Shown: one piece after another, positions 34,601 through 42,478 of the stretch
Layout of the letters: each line of letters starts with the position of its first letter
How positions within the stretch are numbered: position 1 is the stretch's first letter
Origin: Collinsella sp. 4_8_47FAA
GTDB lineage: Bacteria > Actinomycetota > Coriobacteriia > Coriobacteriales > Coriobacteriaceae
Direction: 5' to 3'
Assembly (NCBI RefSeq): GCF_000763055.1
Contig: NZ_KN214136.1
Location: 301,036-365,035 of the forward strand
Length of the DNA: 64,000 nt
The notes under the pieces: generated by a model
The model's database searches: none
What the model was told of the DNA's origin: nothing
What the model saw: only the letters and a program-made list of their open reading frames with translations
Made by a program: the position numbers and the translations under genes

Positions 34601-34927
34601 GTAGTCGTAGGTTACACCCTCGCCGCCGGTGCGTCCCTGCGGTGCGCCCAAGCGGACCTCGGGCTGGCCTTCGATATTGCAGATAAAGCTGTACCAGATA
34701 AGACAGGGCTCGGTGCACTCAAGCTCTACGCTAAATATGCCGTCACCTTCGTGCGTCATGGGATACAGAGACTCACCGATCTCATCGACCCAGGTGCGCA
34801 GCGTAAGCGTTGCCTGCGCGGGATCGGCATCCTCTAGAATCACGGAGAGCGAAAGGGTAGTTCCTGTGGTCACAGCGCCAAACGGAGTGCGAAACTGCGG
34901 CAGACGACTGTTGTGTATCAATCTCAT
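31631..34927 (-). CDS. Fusion of GH13 alpha-amylase/neopullulanase and GH77 4-alpha-glucanotransferase (MalQ)
   Basis: 1098 residues. An N-terminal beta-sandwich (about 1-125) precedes a GH13 barrel. The barrel has DGVFNHTG (~263-270), GWRLDVADE with nucleophile Asp (~351), GEVWED with acid/base Glu (~380), and LLSSHDRPR (~455). After a C-terminal beta domain, GH77 starts near residue 625 (RYWQVLPVNPTDFF). It has VRLDHFLGF with the nucleophile, FIAEDLGYLTPG with the acid Glu, and HDTSTLAGW. No signal peptide is seen, so it acts in the cytoplasm. One chain could hydrolyse and rebuild maltodextrins from imported starch or from glycogen. GGTAAAAC-type half-sites lie 100-142 bases upstream. Confidence 0.9.
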   Translation of the reverse strand: MRLIHNSRLPQFRTPFGAVTTGTTLSLSVILEDADPAQATLTLRTWVDEIGESLYPMTHEGDGIFSVELECTEPCLIWYSFICNIEGQPEVRLGAPQGRTGGEGVTYDYAEVPSFQVTVYKHREVRPEWYERGMVYQIFPDRYARDEHWRERTLAEVEKPRNGIQRRMVEDWNEPPVYERAEDGSIKTWDFYGGSLKGIQEDLPRIAELGFTAIYLNPIFEAASNHRYDTADYTKIDPILGTEQDFTELCEAAEKLGISIILDGVFNHTGDDSIYFNRYGNYPGVGAWQSEDSPWRDAFYFHEDGSYDCWWGVGNMPAINESSELVRERLLGKDGVIRKWLRAGAHGWRLDVADELSDDFLAEIKKAVLAEKPDALLLGEVWEDASNKISYGHLRRYLQGSELDSAMDYPFRDMVIGFLMGYKNAYQAAEDIETLRENYPREALSCALNLLSSHDRPRIISVLGGGPDESQLPESERSKWRLDENSMGLAKSRFWLATLMQMTFPGVPSIYYGDEYGLEGLTDPGNRRTMPTKEDLHDFDTFAIVKNASAVRRALPFMIDGEIKAFALNDEVLAYNRTGKDGESATVIINRSLRNSHRVTIPALGECASDVISGHECEIHNGTVTLDLYPLGSSIIYHHAEQRLQEPLDHGAGVVCHITSVPTDDGKPGTIGAPTRRFIDHLAAMGMRYWQVLPVNPTDFFRSPYAGPSAFAGNIDLLPESHEELAADFETWKARGGEDADPLYTAFKHRNADWLEKYCVYMAVKKYFEGESRHDWPADVARYNEHLIDDKRFHNEAELQAYMQYRFDLAWCELMNYAHKKGIEVIGDIPMYVSDDSADAWSEPENFWLSDTGKAIEISGAPPDNFAPEGQVWGNPTFRWDHMKQNGYSWWMDRLRRAFSLYDRVRLDHFLGFHSYFSIPAGKACAEGRWLAGPGKDLFQTAYDELGPLNFIAEDLGYLTPGVRAMASTCGFPGMDVLEFSDYDVRCGVHPTPGKILYTSTHDTSTLAGWCTRSFAGGDEPSGVEVAAKLMSDALASDAPLVMMPLQDVLGLGDDARMNVPGVATGNWTWQADEADIAAAEGKTARLLRNNHRFWGEA

Positions 34928-35026
34928 AGTACGGTCCAGTTCAATAGAATCATGGCCAGCTGGCCATGGGCTTTACGCACAGGATGTAAGTATATCTGTT
35001 GTACACAGGCTGTATAAACAACATCC

Positions 35027-35069
35027 GTTTACCATCGGCGAACGGTTGTCCTAGAAAATCGTTTTACCA
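35027..35069. promoter_or_regulatory. Two GTTTTACCA-type half-sites upstream of the amylase/MalQ gene
   Basis: GTTTACCA (35027-35034) and GTTTTACCA (35061-35069) lie 100 and 134 bases upstream of the start at 34927. The same half-site occurs four times in the glgB/HAD intergenic region. Read on the minus strand the second is TGGTAAAACGA, resembling half of a CG-centred LacI-family operator. The identity of the regulator is unknown. Confidence 0.45.
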
Positions 35070-35134
35070 CCCAAATTATCGCGATATTTAAAAACGTCTA
35101 TACCGATACTATTTGTAGCCAACCAAAAGTACTT

Positions 35135-35266
35135 CGGTTTACTACGATGAATTGGATGATCTCAACCACGGTCATTTTGATGATATTAAAACCGCAGGTA
35201 GAGGCGTTGCCAATTTCGTAGATTACTCGCCGTGGTCAGCCGGAGCCATTTTGTTGTAGTAAACCG
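35135..35266. repeat. Inverted-repeat element with CGGTTTACTAC ends
   Basis: CGGTTTACTAC (35135-35145) is perfectly inverted at 35256-35266, and similarity continues weakly about ten bases inward. On the plus strand the interior is open for about 40 codons (reading YYDELDDLNHGHFDDIKTAG...), ending at TAG 35257-35259, with no start codon or ribosome site. It may be a small non-autonomous mobile element or a gene scrap between repeats. Together with the half-sites at 35027 and the terminator at 35299 it accounts for 34928-35358. Confidence 0.6.
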
Positions 35267-35298
35267 GGCTTCTTTTTACTAGAGAAGTTCAACCAAGA

Positions 35299-35328
35299 AG
35301 AGGGCGCCTGGTTGGGGCGCCCTCTTTT
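35299..35328. terminator. Terminator downstream of glgA
   Basis: Arms AGAGGGCGCC (35299-35308) and GGCGCCCTCT (35316-35325), followed by TTTT on the plus strand and CTTCTTGG on the minus strand. It lies about 30 bases after the glgA stop on the minus strand. It separates the glycogen cluster from the amylase/MalQ gene. Confidence 0.75.
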
Positions 35329-35358
35329 GCGTTGAGGATTAAGTTTGAATCGTCCGAA

Positions 35359-37479
35359 TTAGTGGCGCTTGCGGGTGGCCGTTGCCTTACGGACGGAGGT
35401 CTTCTTGGTCGGAGCCTTTTCCTCAGTCTTAGCGGCGGGGGAGACCGGGGCCGCCTTGGCGGGCTCGGTCTTTGCCGTAGCCTTTGGAGCGGTCTTGACC
35501 TCAGCGGTCTTCGGCGCAGGCTTGGCCTTTACTGCGGGCTTGTCCTCGACCTTAGCCTCTGCCTTAGGAGCAGCAGCCTTGGTCGTCGTCGACTTTGCGG
35601 CCGCCGCCTTCTTGGCGGTCGCGGTCGTCTTCTTGGCAGTGGTCTTGGCCGGTGCCTTGACGGCGGGCTTGGCCTCGACGGCGGCTTCAGCCTTTACCTC
35701 GGGAGCGGCCTCGGCCTCGGCGGCCTTCTTGGCAGCTGCGGTGGTGCGCTTGCGCGTGGTCGTCGCCTTGGTAGCGGTGTTCTTGGTTGCCGCCGCCTTG
35801 GTCGCTGTGGCCTTCTTGGCCGTCGTCTTACGAGTCGTGGTCTTCTTTGCCGCAGGCTTCGCAGCAGGCTTCACCTTGGGCTCGGGCTCGGGAGTAGCCT
35901 CGACCTTCACCTCGGGCTCAGCCTCAACCGGCTTCTCCTCGGCCTTGGGCTCCTCAGCGGCCACCGGTTCAGCAACAGTCTCAGGCTCGTCGACAACAGC
36001 CGCCGGCCTCTCAATCTCCGGATGCATAAAGAAGTACAGGTCCAGATACTTGTCGGCCGAGCGCGTCCAGCTAAAGTCCTGGCTCATGGCCTGCGTGACC
36101 AGCTGGTTCCAGGCGTCGCGGTTATCCCAGAACAGGCGTGCCGCGCGGAACACGGCGTCGCCCATCTCGTCGCCGTTAAAGTTGCTAAACGAGAAGCCCG
36201 TGCCCTCGCCGGTAAACTCGTTGTACGGGATCACAGTGTCCTTCAGACCACCGGTCTCGCGAACAATCGGCAGGGTGCCGTAGCGCATGGCGATAATCTG
36301 CGACAGGCCGCAGGGCTCAAACTTCGAAGGCATCAGGAACATGTCGGCGGCAGCATACATGCGCTGTGACAGCGCCGGATCAAACTCGATGCGCGCGGCC
36401 ATGGTGCCGGGGTACTTGTCCTGGAAGTAGCGCAGTCCGTCCTCGTAGTCGCGGTCGCCGGTGCCCAGCACCGCCACCTGCACGCCGCCGGCCAGGATGC
36501 GGTCGAGCGCGTACATGACCAGGTCCATGCCTTTCTGGCGCGTCAGACGCGTGACCATGACCATAAGCGGACGGTCGTCGCGAACCTCGAGCCCCAGCTC
36601 TTCCTGCAGCTTGGCCTTGCACACGGCCTTGCCGGAACGGTCCTCGACGGTGTAGTTGGCGGCAATGCGCTTGTCGGTCGCCGGGTCAAAGCCCGCGACG
36701 TCAATGCCATTCAAAATGCCCTGCAGCGCGTACGAACGCTCGCGCAGAACGCCGTCCAGGCCCTCGCCAAATTCGGGCGTCTGGATCTCGTTGGCATAGG
36801 TAGGACTTACCGTAGTGATGGCGTCGGCATAGCGCAGCGCGCCCAGCATGTAGTTGATGCTGCAAGCGTCGCAACGCAGCTGCGAGGCGGCCGCCGGAAT
36901 ATGTGCCACACCCAGGATATCCTCCATCACGGTGTCGCTAAACTGGCCCTGGAACGCCACGTTGTGGATCGAGAACACGGTCTTGACTCGGTCGTACAGC
37001 GGCAGGCCCTGGTAGAACTCGCGCAAAAACACGGGCGCCAGTGCCGTCTGCCAGTCGTTGCAGTGCAGGATGTCGCACTCAAAGCCGGCCGGCAGGTGCT
37101 GCAGGCTCTCGGTGATGGCCTTGGAGAAGAACGCAAAACGCTCGCCGTCGTCAAAGAAGCCATACGGATAGTCGCGCGCAAAGTAGCGCTCGTTGTCAAT
37201 GAACATATAGGTGACGCCATCGTGCTCGAGCTTCTCAAGTCCGCAGTACTCATTGCGCCAGCCCAGGCTCACGTAAAAATCGGAGAAGTGCTCCATCTGC
37301 GCCTTGTACTCGTCCTTGATGGTGGCGTATTTGGGCACCATCACGATAACCTCGGCGCCGGCGCGCACGAGCGCCGCAGGCAGCGAGCCCGCTACGTCAC
37401 CCAGGCCACCGGTCTTCACAAACGGTGCGCACTCGGCCGAGGCAAACACGATCTGCATCTTTTTGCTGGAATCAGCCAT
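35359..37479 (-). CDS. glgA: Glycogen synthase GlgA with a ~218-residue Lys/Ala/Pro-rich tail
   Basis: Transfers glucose from ADP-glucose to glycogen ends (GT5). 706 residues where bacterial GlgA is usually about 480. Residues 1-488 are catalytic: FVKTGGLGDVAGSLP (ADP-glucose loop), ILHCNDWQTAL, VTRLTRQKGMDL, and PSKFEPCGLSQIIAMRYG. The remaining ~218 residues have no fold: first a Glu/Pro-rich stretch, then many KK, AAK, TTK and RK repeats like histone H1, ending RKATATRKRH. ATG 37479 has GGGAG six bases upstream. It is the last gene of the cluster, after a hairpin that follows glgD. The branching enzyme has a similar tail. Confidence 0.93.
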   Translation of the reverse strand: MADSSKKMQIVFASAECAPFVKTGGLGDVAGSLPAALVRAGAEVIVMVPKYATIKDEYKAQMEHFSDFYVSLGWRNEYCGLEKLEHDGVTYMFIDNERYFARDYPYGFFDDGERFAFFSKAITESLQHLPAGFECDILHCNDWQTALAPVFLREFYQGLPLYDRVKTVFSIHNVAFQGQFSDTVMEDILGVAHIPAAASQLRCDACSINYMLGALRYADAITTVSPTYANEIQTPEFGEGLDGVLRERSYALQGILNGIDVAGFDPATDKRIAANYTVEDRSGKAVCKAKLQEELGLEVRDDRPLMVMVTRLTRQKGMDLVMYALDRILAGGVQVAVLGTGDRDYEDGLRYFQDKYPGTMAARIEFDPALSQRMYAAADMFLMPSKFEPCGLSQIIAMRYGTLPIVRETGGLKDTVIPYNEFTGEGTGFSFSNFNGDEMGDAVFRAARLFWDNRDAWNQLVTQAMSQDFSWTRSADKYLDLYFFMHPEIERPAAVVDEPETVAEPVAAEEPKAEEKPVEAEPEVKVEATPEPEPKVKPAAKPAAKKTTTRKTTAKKATATKAAATKNTATKATTTRKRTTAAAKKAAEAEAAPEVKAEAAVEAKPAVKAPAKTTAKKTTATAKKAAAAKSTTTKAAAPKAEAKVEDKPAVKAKPAPKTAEVKTAPKATAKTEPAKAAPVSPAAKTEEKAPTKKTSVRKATATRKRH

Positions 37480-37501
37480 ATTGTCTCCCTGTTGCAATTC
37501 G

Positions 37502-37537
37502 AGAATAGCCGCCTGGCGCTAACCGGGCGGCTATTCT
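37502..37537. terminator. Hairpin between glgD and glgA
   Basis: Perfect 12-base arms AGAATAGCCGCC (37502-37513) and GGCGGCTATTCT (37526-37537). It lies between the glgD stop (37569) and the glgA start (37479). No clean T-run follows on the minus strand, so partial termination or transcript processing that adjusts glgA expression is possible. Confidence 0.5.
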
Positions 37538-37568
37538 ACATGTTACGAGCGATGTTGCGGTGCCAAAG

Positions 37569-38696
37569 CTAGCTCGCGTTGGTGATATCAGAAGTTAACG
37601 GGGCCTTTCCCAGCACCAGGATGTTCTCGGGCGTGCCGCGAAGCTCGGTGTTGGTGGGAACCACGTTGTTCTTGTCCAGGATTGCATTCTCAACGCGGGC
37701 GCCGCTCTTGATGACGCAGCTCTGGTTGATGATCGAATTGGTCACCGAGGCGCCTTCCTCAACCACAACGCCGCGCGACAGGATCGAGTTGCGCACGGTT
37801 CCCTTGATGATGCAGCCGGCCGAGATGATCGAGTTGCAGGCGTGGCTGCCGGTCGCATAGCGCGAAGGCGGCACGTCGTGAGCCTTGGTCAGAATCGGGC
37901 GCTCGGGGTCAAAGAGATGGTCGGCCACGGTCTGGTCGAGCAGGTCCATGCTGCGACGATACAGCGACTTCTCGCTAAACACGCCCACGACCTCGCCCTT
38001 GTACTCGTAGCTGCACACGTCGATGTTGCCAAAGTCGCCCTGTAGTGCCTCGAGCAGGTCCAGATAGTCGGCGGCCTGGTAGTGGTCGATGATCTCGAGC
38101 AGCGTCTCGCGGTTGACGATGCAGCAGTCCATAGAGGCGTTGTCGCCGTACACGACGCCGGCGCTCACGCCCGTCAGGCGGCCGTTCTCGTTAATCTCGA
38201 GCTTGGTCTCGTCATCGACGTTGCGCGTGGCCTTGCAGTACACCACGGTCATCTGGGCACCGGAGTTCTCGTGCGCGTCAATGATGGTGTTGAGGTCCAT
38301 GTTAAAGATGATGTTGGTGCCCATCATCACGACATAGGGCTTGTCCGAGCGCTGGAACAGCGTCTTGTTGGAGATGATGTCGCGCAGCAGGAAGCGCATG
38401 CCGCCCTTGGTGGTGCCATACGCGTTGCCGGGCACCATGAACAGGCCGCCCTTCTTGCGGTCCAGGCCCCAGTCCTTGCCCGAACCAACGTGGTCGATCA
38501 GCGAGCGGTAGTTGCCCGGCATGACGACGCCGACGGTCTTGATGCCGGCATTCATCATGTTGGAAAGCGGGAAGTCGATCAGGCGGTAGCGGCCCAAAAA
38601 CGGAACGGACGCGATGGGGCGGTCCTTGAGCAGCACGCTGCCGTAGGTCGAAGAGTAGTTAGCGGTGATATAACCGATGGCCTTGCGATTGATCAT
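37569..38696 (-). CDS. glgD: Glucose-1-phosphate adenylyltransferase subunit GlgD
   Basis: Paralogous partner of GlgC in the two-subunit ADP-glucose pyrophosphorylase known from Firmicutes; it modulates GlgC activity. 375 residues. It lacks the intact GGxGxRL catalytic loop at the N-terminus (ITANYSSTYGSVLL instead) but keeps the nucleotidyltransferase fold (RYRLIDFPLSNMMNAGI). A left-handed beta-helix follows (ISAGCIIKGTVRNSILSRG). ATG 38696 lies four bases past the glgC stop, with GGGGGAA ahead of it, so the two are translationally coupled. Confidence 0.92.
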   Translation of the reverse strand: MINRKAIGYITANYSSTYGSVLLKDRPIASVPFLGRYRLIDFPLSNMMNAGIKTVGVVMPGNYRSLIDHVGSGKDWGLDRKKGGLFMVPGNAYGTTKGGMRFLLRDIISNKTLFQRSDKPYVVMMGTNIIFNMDLNTIIDAHENSGAQMTVVYCKATRNVDDETKLEINENGRLTGVSAGVVYGDNASMDCCIVNRETLLEIIDHYQAADYLDLLEALQGDFGNIDVCSYEYKGEVVGVFSEKSLYRRSMDLLDQTVADHLFDPERPILTKAHDVPPSRYATGSHACNSIISAGCIIKGTVRNSILSRGVVVEEGASVTNSIINQSCVIKSGARVENAILDKNNVVPTNTELRGTPENILVLGKAPLTSDITNAS

Positions 38697-38700
38697 CGGA

Positions 38701-39849
38701 TCATTCCCCCTTCCCGATAACGACGTCATTTCCAACGACGGCCGTATCCTTGGTGGTATCGACAGAGCCGAGCTTCACGCCCTCTTCGACCGTGGAGTTC
38801 TCGCCCAAAATAGCGCGACAGATGTGTGCGCCGCTCTTAACGTGCGCACCCGGCAGCAGCACAGAGTCCTCGACCACGGCGCGCTCCTCGATGATGACAT
38901 CGGTCGAAAGGATCGAGTGGCGAGCGGTGCCGTAGATCTTGCAGCCGTTGGAGACTAGGCAGTCGTCCAGGCGGCCGTCCGGGCCAATGTAGTGCGGCGG
39001 ACGCGTGGTGATGTTGGACATGATGGGGAAGTTCTTGTCAAACAGATCGAACTCGGGATTGTTGCCCAGCAGGTCCATCGAGGTCTCGTGGAAGCTGGCG
39101 ATGGTGCCGACATCCTTCCAAAAGCCGTGGAACTCGTAGCTGTACAGGCGCTTGTTCTCGCCGAGCAGCTTGGGGATGATGTCCTTGCCAAAGTCGTGGC
39201 TCGAACGCTGGTCCAGAGCGTCCTCCTCGAGCGCCTCGATCAGTACGTCGGCCGAGAAGATGTAGATGCCCATGGACGCGAGGTTCGAATCGGGCTTCTC
39301 GGGCTTCTCGGTAAACTTGGTGATGCGGCCGTCCTCGGGGTCGGTGGTCAGGATGCCAAAGCGGCTGGCCTCCTCCCACGGCACGGGCATAACGCTCACC
39401 GTGAGGTCGGCGTTGTTCTCAATGTGCGTCTTGAGCATCTTGCGGTAGTCCATGCGATACAGGTGATCGCCCGAAAGAATCAGGACGTACTTGGGGTCGT
39501 TGGCCTTGATGTAGTCGAGGTTCTGCGTAATGGCGTCGGCCGTGCCCGCATACCAGGCGCCACCGGTCTGCGTCTCGTACGGCGGAAGGATCGACACACC
39601 GCCGTCGCGGCTGTCCAGATCCCAGGCCTCGCCGGAGCCCACATAGGCATGCAGCAGGTAGGGGCGATACTGCGTCAGAACGCCCACCGTGTCGATGCCC
39701 GAGTTGGAGCAGTTGGACAGCGAAAAGTCGATAATGCGGAACTTGCCACCAAAGCTAACCGCCGGTTTAGCGATCTTTTGGGTGAGCGCCCCCAATCGGC
39801 TGCCCTGTCCTCCTGCGAGGAGCATCGCGATGCATTCTTTCTTACTCAT
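38701..39849 (-). CDS. glgC: Glucose-1-phosphate adenylyltransferase GlgC
   Basis: Makes ADP-glucose from glucose-1-phosphate and ATP, the committed step of glycogen synthesis. 382 residues. The catalytic loop [14 protein letters not shown] is intact. Further motifs are [26 protein letters not shown] with the metal-binding Asp, and [10 protein letters not shown]. The C-terminal beta-helix has hexapeptide repeats. AAGGAG precedes the ATG at good spacing. It sits between glgP and glgD. Confidence 0.95.
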   Translation of the reverse strand: MSKKECIAMLLAGGQGSRLGALTQKIAKPAVSFGGKFRIIDFSLSNCSNSGIDTVGVLTQYRPYLLHAYVGSGEAWDLDSRDGGVSILPPYETQTGGAWYAGTADAITQNLDYIKANDPKYVLILSGDHLYRMDYRKMLKTHIENNADLTVSVMPVPWEEASRFGILTTDPEDGRITKFTEKPEKPDSNLASMGIYIFSADVLIEALEEDALDQRSSHDFGKDIIPKLLGENKRLYSYEFHGFWKDVGTIASFHETSMDLLGNNPEFDLFDKNFPIMSNITTRPPHYIGPDGRLDDCLVSNGCKIYGTARHSILSTDVIIEERAVVEDSVLLPGAHVKSGAHICRAILGENSTVEEGVKLGSVDTTKDTAVVGNDVVIGKGE

Positions 39850-39889
39850 CGATTTCTCCTTCTGTCATCGATGTTCTTAAACCCATTAG

Positions 39890-39920
39890 CGACGGGCGCA
39901 GCGCAACGTTGCGCCCGTCG
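39890..39920. terminator. Hairpin between glgP and glgC
   Basis: Perfect 11-base arms CGACGGGCGCA (39890-39900) and TGCGCCCGTCG (39910-39920). On the minus strand it follows the glgP stop by 37 bases and is not followed by a T-run. Likely a pause, processing or partial-termination site. Confidence 0.45.
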
Positions 39921-39957
39921 AATAATGCCGTGCTGGCATAAGGGAGCTCGCGCGCCT

Positions 39958-42384
39958 CTACGCGTGCCAGATCTCGTCGCGGTACTCGCGAATGGTGCGG
40001 TCGCTCGAGAACCAGCCGGAGGAGGCGGTGTTGAGCAGCGCCTTGCGGTTCCAGGTCTCCTGGTCGCCATAGCTGCCCGTGAGCTTTTCCCATGCATCCA
40101 CGTAGCTGCGGAAGTCGGCCATGACCAGGTCGGGATCGTTGTTGTTCATGAGCTCGTTGTAGATGCTCTCGAAGTTGCCCGAAAGACCCGCAAACGTGTT
40201 GTCCTTGAGCTCGTCCATCACGCGGCCCAGACGCTCGCGGTCGCCGTTGAGGGTATCCCACGCAAAGTAGCTGTTCGATGCCCAGAGCTGCTCGACCTCG
40301 GGAGCGGTCAGGCCGAAGATGGCCTCGTTCTCGCGACCGGCCAGGTCGGCGATCTCGATGTTGGCGCCGTCGAGGGTGCCCAGCGTAATGGCACCGTTCA
40401 TCATGAGCTTCATGTTGGACGTGCCCGAGGCCTCCTTGCCGGCCGTGGAGATCTGCTCCGAGATCTCGGCGGCGGGGTAGATGAGCTGGGCGTTGCTCAC
40501 GCGGAAGTTGGGGATAAAGCAGACCTTCATGACCTCGTTGACGCGCGGGTCGTTGTTGATGACGTCGGCAACGGAGTTAATGAGGCGGATGGTCTCCTTG
40601 GCAAAGGTGTAGCTCGAGGCGGCCTTGCCGCTAAAGATGAAGGTCGTCGGCGTCACGTGGAAGTTGGGATCGGCGATGCGACGGTTGTAGATGTCCATCA
40701 CCTTCATGATGTTCATGAGCTGGCGCTTGTAGGCGTGGAAGCGCTTCACCTGAACGTCGAAGACGGTGTTGGGGTCGATGACCAGACCGGTCTCGGCCTT
40801 GACGTAGGCGGCCAGGCGCTCCTTGTTGGCGCGCTTGGAGGCACCCACGGCCTTCAGGAACTCGGTGTCGTCCTTAAACTCCTTGAGCTTCTCCAGCTCA
40901 AAGGCGTCCTTAAGCCAGCCATCGCCAATGGCCTCGGTCACGAGCTTGGCATAGGTGGGGTTGGCCTCGGCAAAGAAGCGACGGTGCGAGATGCCGTTGG
41001 TCTTGTTGTTGAACTTCTCGGGCGTCAGGGCATAGAAGTCCTTGAGCACGATGTTCTTGATGATGTCAGAGTGGATCTTGGCCACGCCGTTGACGCTGTG
41101 GCTGCAGATCACGGACAAGTTGGCCATGCGAATCTCGCCGTCCCACAGGATGGCGGTCTGGCGCAGACGCTCCTGCCAGCCCTCCTGCGTGGTGTCGAAC
41201 GACTCGTGCCAACGACGGCTGATCTCGTCGATGATCTGGTACACGCGGGGGAGCAGCTTGGAGAACGTGCCGATGGGCCACTTCTCCAGAGCCTCGGGCA
41301 GGATGGTGTGGTTGGTGTAGCTCACGACCTGCATCACGATGTTCCAGGCGTCGTCCCACTCGAGCTTTTTCTCGTCGATGAGGATACGCATGAGCTCGGG
41401 GCCGCACATGGCGGGGTGGGTATCGTTGGTGTGGATGGCCACAAACTGCGGCAGCAGCTCCCAGTTCGCGCCGTGCTCCTTCTCAAAGGTGTCGAGCAGG
41501 CTGTAGATGCCGGCCGAGACAAACAGGTACTCCTGCTTTAAGCGCAGCAGACGGCCGTGCTCGCCGGCGTCGTTGGGGTAGAGGATGGCGCTGATGGCCT
41601 CGGCCTCGGCGCGCTCGGCGTCGGCCAGGGCATAGTCGCCGCGGTTGAAGGCCTCCAGATCGAAGTGCTCCTCGACCGGCTCGGCGGCCCAGACGCGCAG
41701 CTTGTTGACGGTCTCGCCGGCATAGCCCACAACGGGGATGTCGTAGGGGACAGCCAGGATGTCCTGCGTGTCCACCGTGCGGTAGAACGTGCGGCCGTTC
41801 TCCTCAAAGCCCTCGACGTGGCCACCAAACTTAATGGTCACGGCCTTGTCCTGACGGCGGACCTCCCAGGGATAGCCGTGGGTGAGCCACTCGTCGGTGG
41901 CCTCGACCTGGCTGCCGTTGACGATCCCCTGCTTAAACAGGCCGTAGCGGTAGCGCATGCCGTTGCCGTAGCCGGCAATGCCCTCGGCTGCCATGGAATC
42001 CAGGAAGCATGCGGCCAGACGGCCCAGGCCACCGTTGCCCAGAGCCGGATCGGGCTCCTGGTTCTCGATGACGGACAGGTCGAAGCCCATGTCGTCAAGC
42101 GCCTCGGCGACCATGTCGCGCACGCCAAAGTTGAGCAGGTAGTTGTCGAGCAGGCGACCGATCAAAAACTCGATCGAGAAGTAGTACACGCGCTTCTTGC
42201 CCTCGGAGACCGCACGGGCGTCGCTCTTGGTGGCAACGGTGCGTGCCTTCTCGGCCACGAGCTTGGCCAGGGCGTTAAAGCGGTCGAGGTCGCTGGCGGC
42301 CTCGACGCTCTTGCCGCTAATGCTCATGACGGCATCACGATAGAGCTCGGTAAACTCCTGCTTGTTGTCGAAGATCTTATTCAT
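39958..42384 (-). CDS. glgP: Glycogen/maltodextrin phosphorylase GlgP
   Basis: Phosphorolysis of alpha-1,4 glucan ends to glucose-1-phosphate with PLP (GT35). 808 residues, full length. GNGGLGRLAACFLDSMA near residue 115-130 is a family hallmark. EASGTSNMKLMMNGA with GTLDGANIEI shortly after is the PLP-site region near the C-terminus. Being between glgB and glgC, it supplies glucose-1-phosphate, which GlgC also uses, so synthesis and breakdown are encoded together. Confidence 0.95.
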   Translation of the reverse strand: MNKIFDNKQEFTELYRDAVMSISGKSVEAASDLDRFNALAKLVAEKARTVATKSDARAVSEGKKRVYYFSIEFLIGRLLDNYLLNFGVRDMVAEALDDMGFDLSVIENQEPDPALGNGGLGRLAACFLDSMAAEGIAGYGNGMRYRYGLFKQGIVNGSQVEATDEWLTHGYPWEVRRQDKAVTIKFGGHVEGFEENGRTFYRTVDTQDILAVPYDIPVVGYAGETVNKLRVWAAEPVEEHFDLEAFNRGDYALADAERAEAEAISAILYPNDAGEHGRLLRLKQEYLFVSAGIYSLLDTFEKEHGANWELLPQFVAIHTNDTHPAMCGPELMRILIDEKKLEWDDAWNIVMQVVSYTNHTILPEALEKWPIGTFSKLLPRVYQIIDEISRRWHESFDTTQEGWQERLRQTAILWDGEIRMANLSVICSHSVNGVAKIHSDIIKNIVLKDFYALTPEKFNNKTNGISHRRFFAEANPTYAKLVTEAIGDGWLKDAFELEKLKEFKDDTEFLKAVGASKRANKERLAAYVKAETGLVIDPNTVFDVQVKRFHAYKRQLMNIMKVMDIYNRRIADPNFHVTPTTFIFSGKAASSYTFAKETIRLINSVADVINNDPRVNEVMKVCFIPNFRVSNAQLIYPAAEISEQISTAGKEASGTSNMKLMMNGAITLGTLDGANIEIADLAGRENEAIFGLTAPEVEQLWASNSYFAWDTLNGDRERLGRVMDELKDNTFAGLSGNFESIYNELMNNNDPDLVMADFRSYVDAWEKLTGSYGDQETWNRKALLNTASSGWFSSDRTIREYRDEIWHA

Positions 42385-42478
42385 ACGTTCCTTTCCCCCG
42401 GGGATGTTTCTCCCGGAACGGTTATGACTTGTATCCTACGCCCCCGCGGGGCGGGTAATTACAGTGGTAACACCTTTG

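Noticed and set aside
38992..41541. Open plus-strand frame of about 850 codons across glgC and glgP
   Set aside because: Antisense shadow of two well-conserved genes, with no known domain and no ribosome-binding site.
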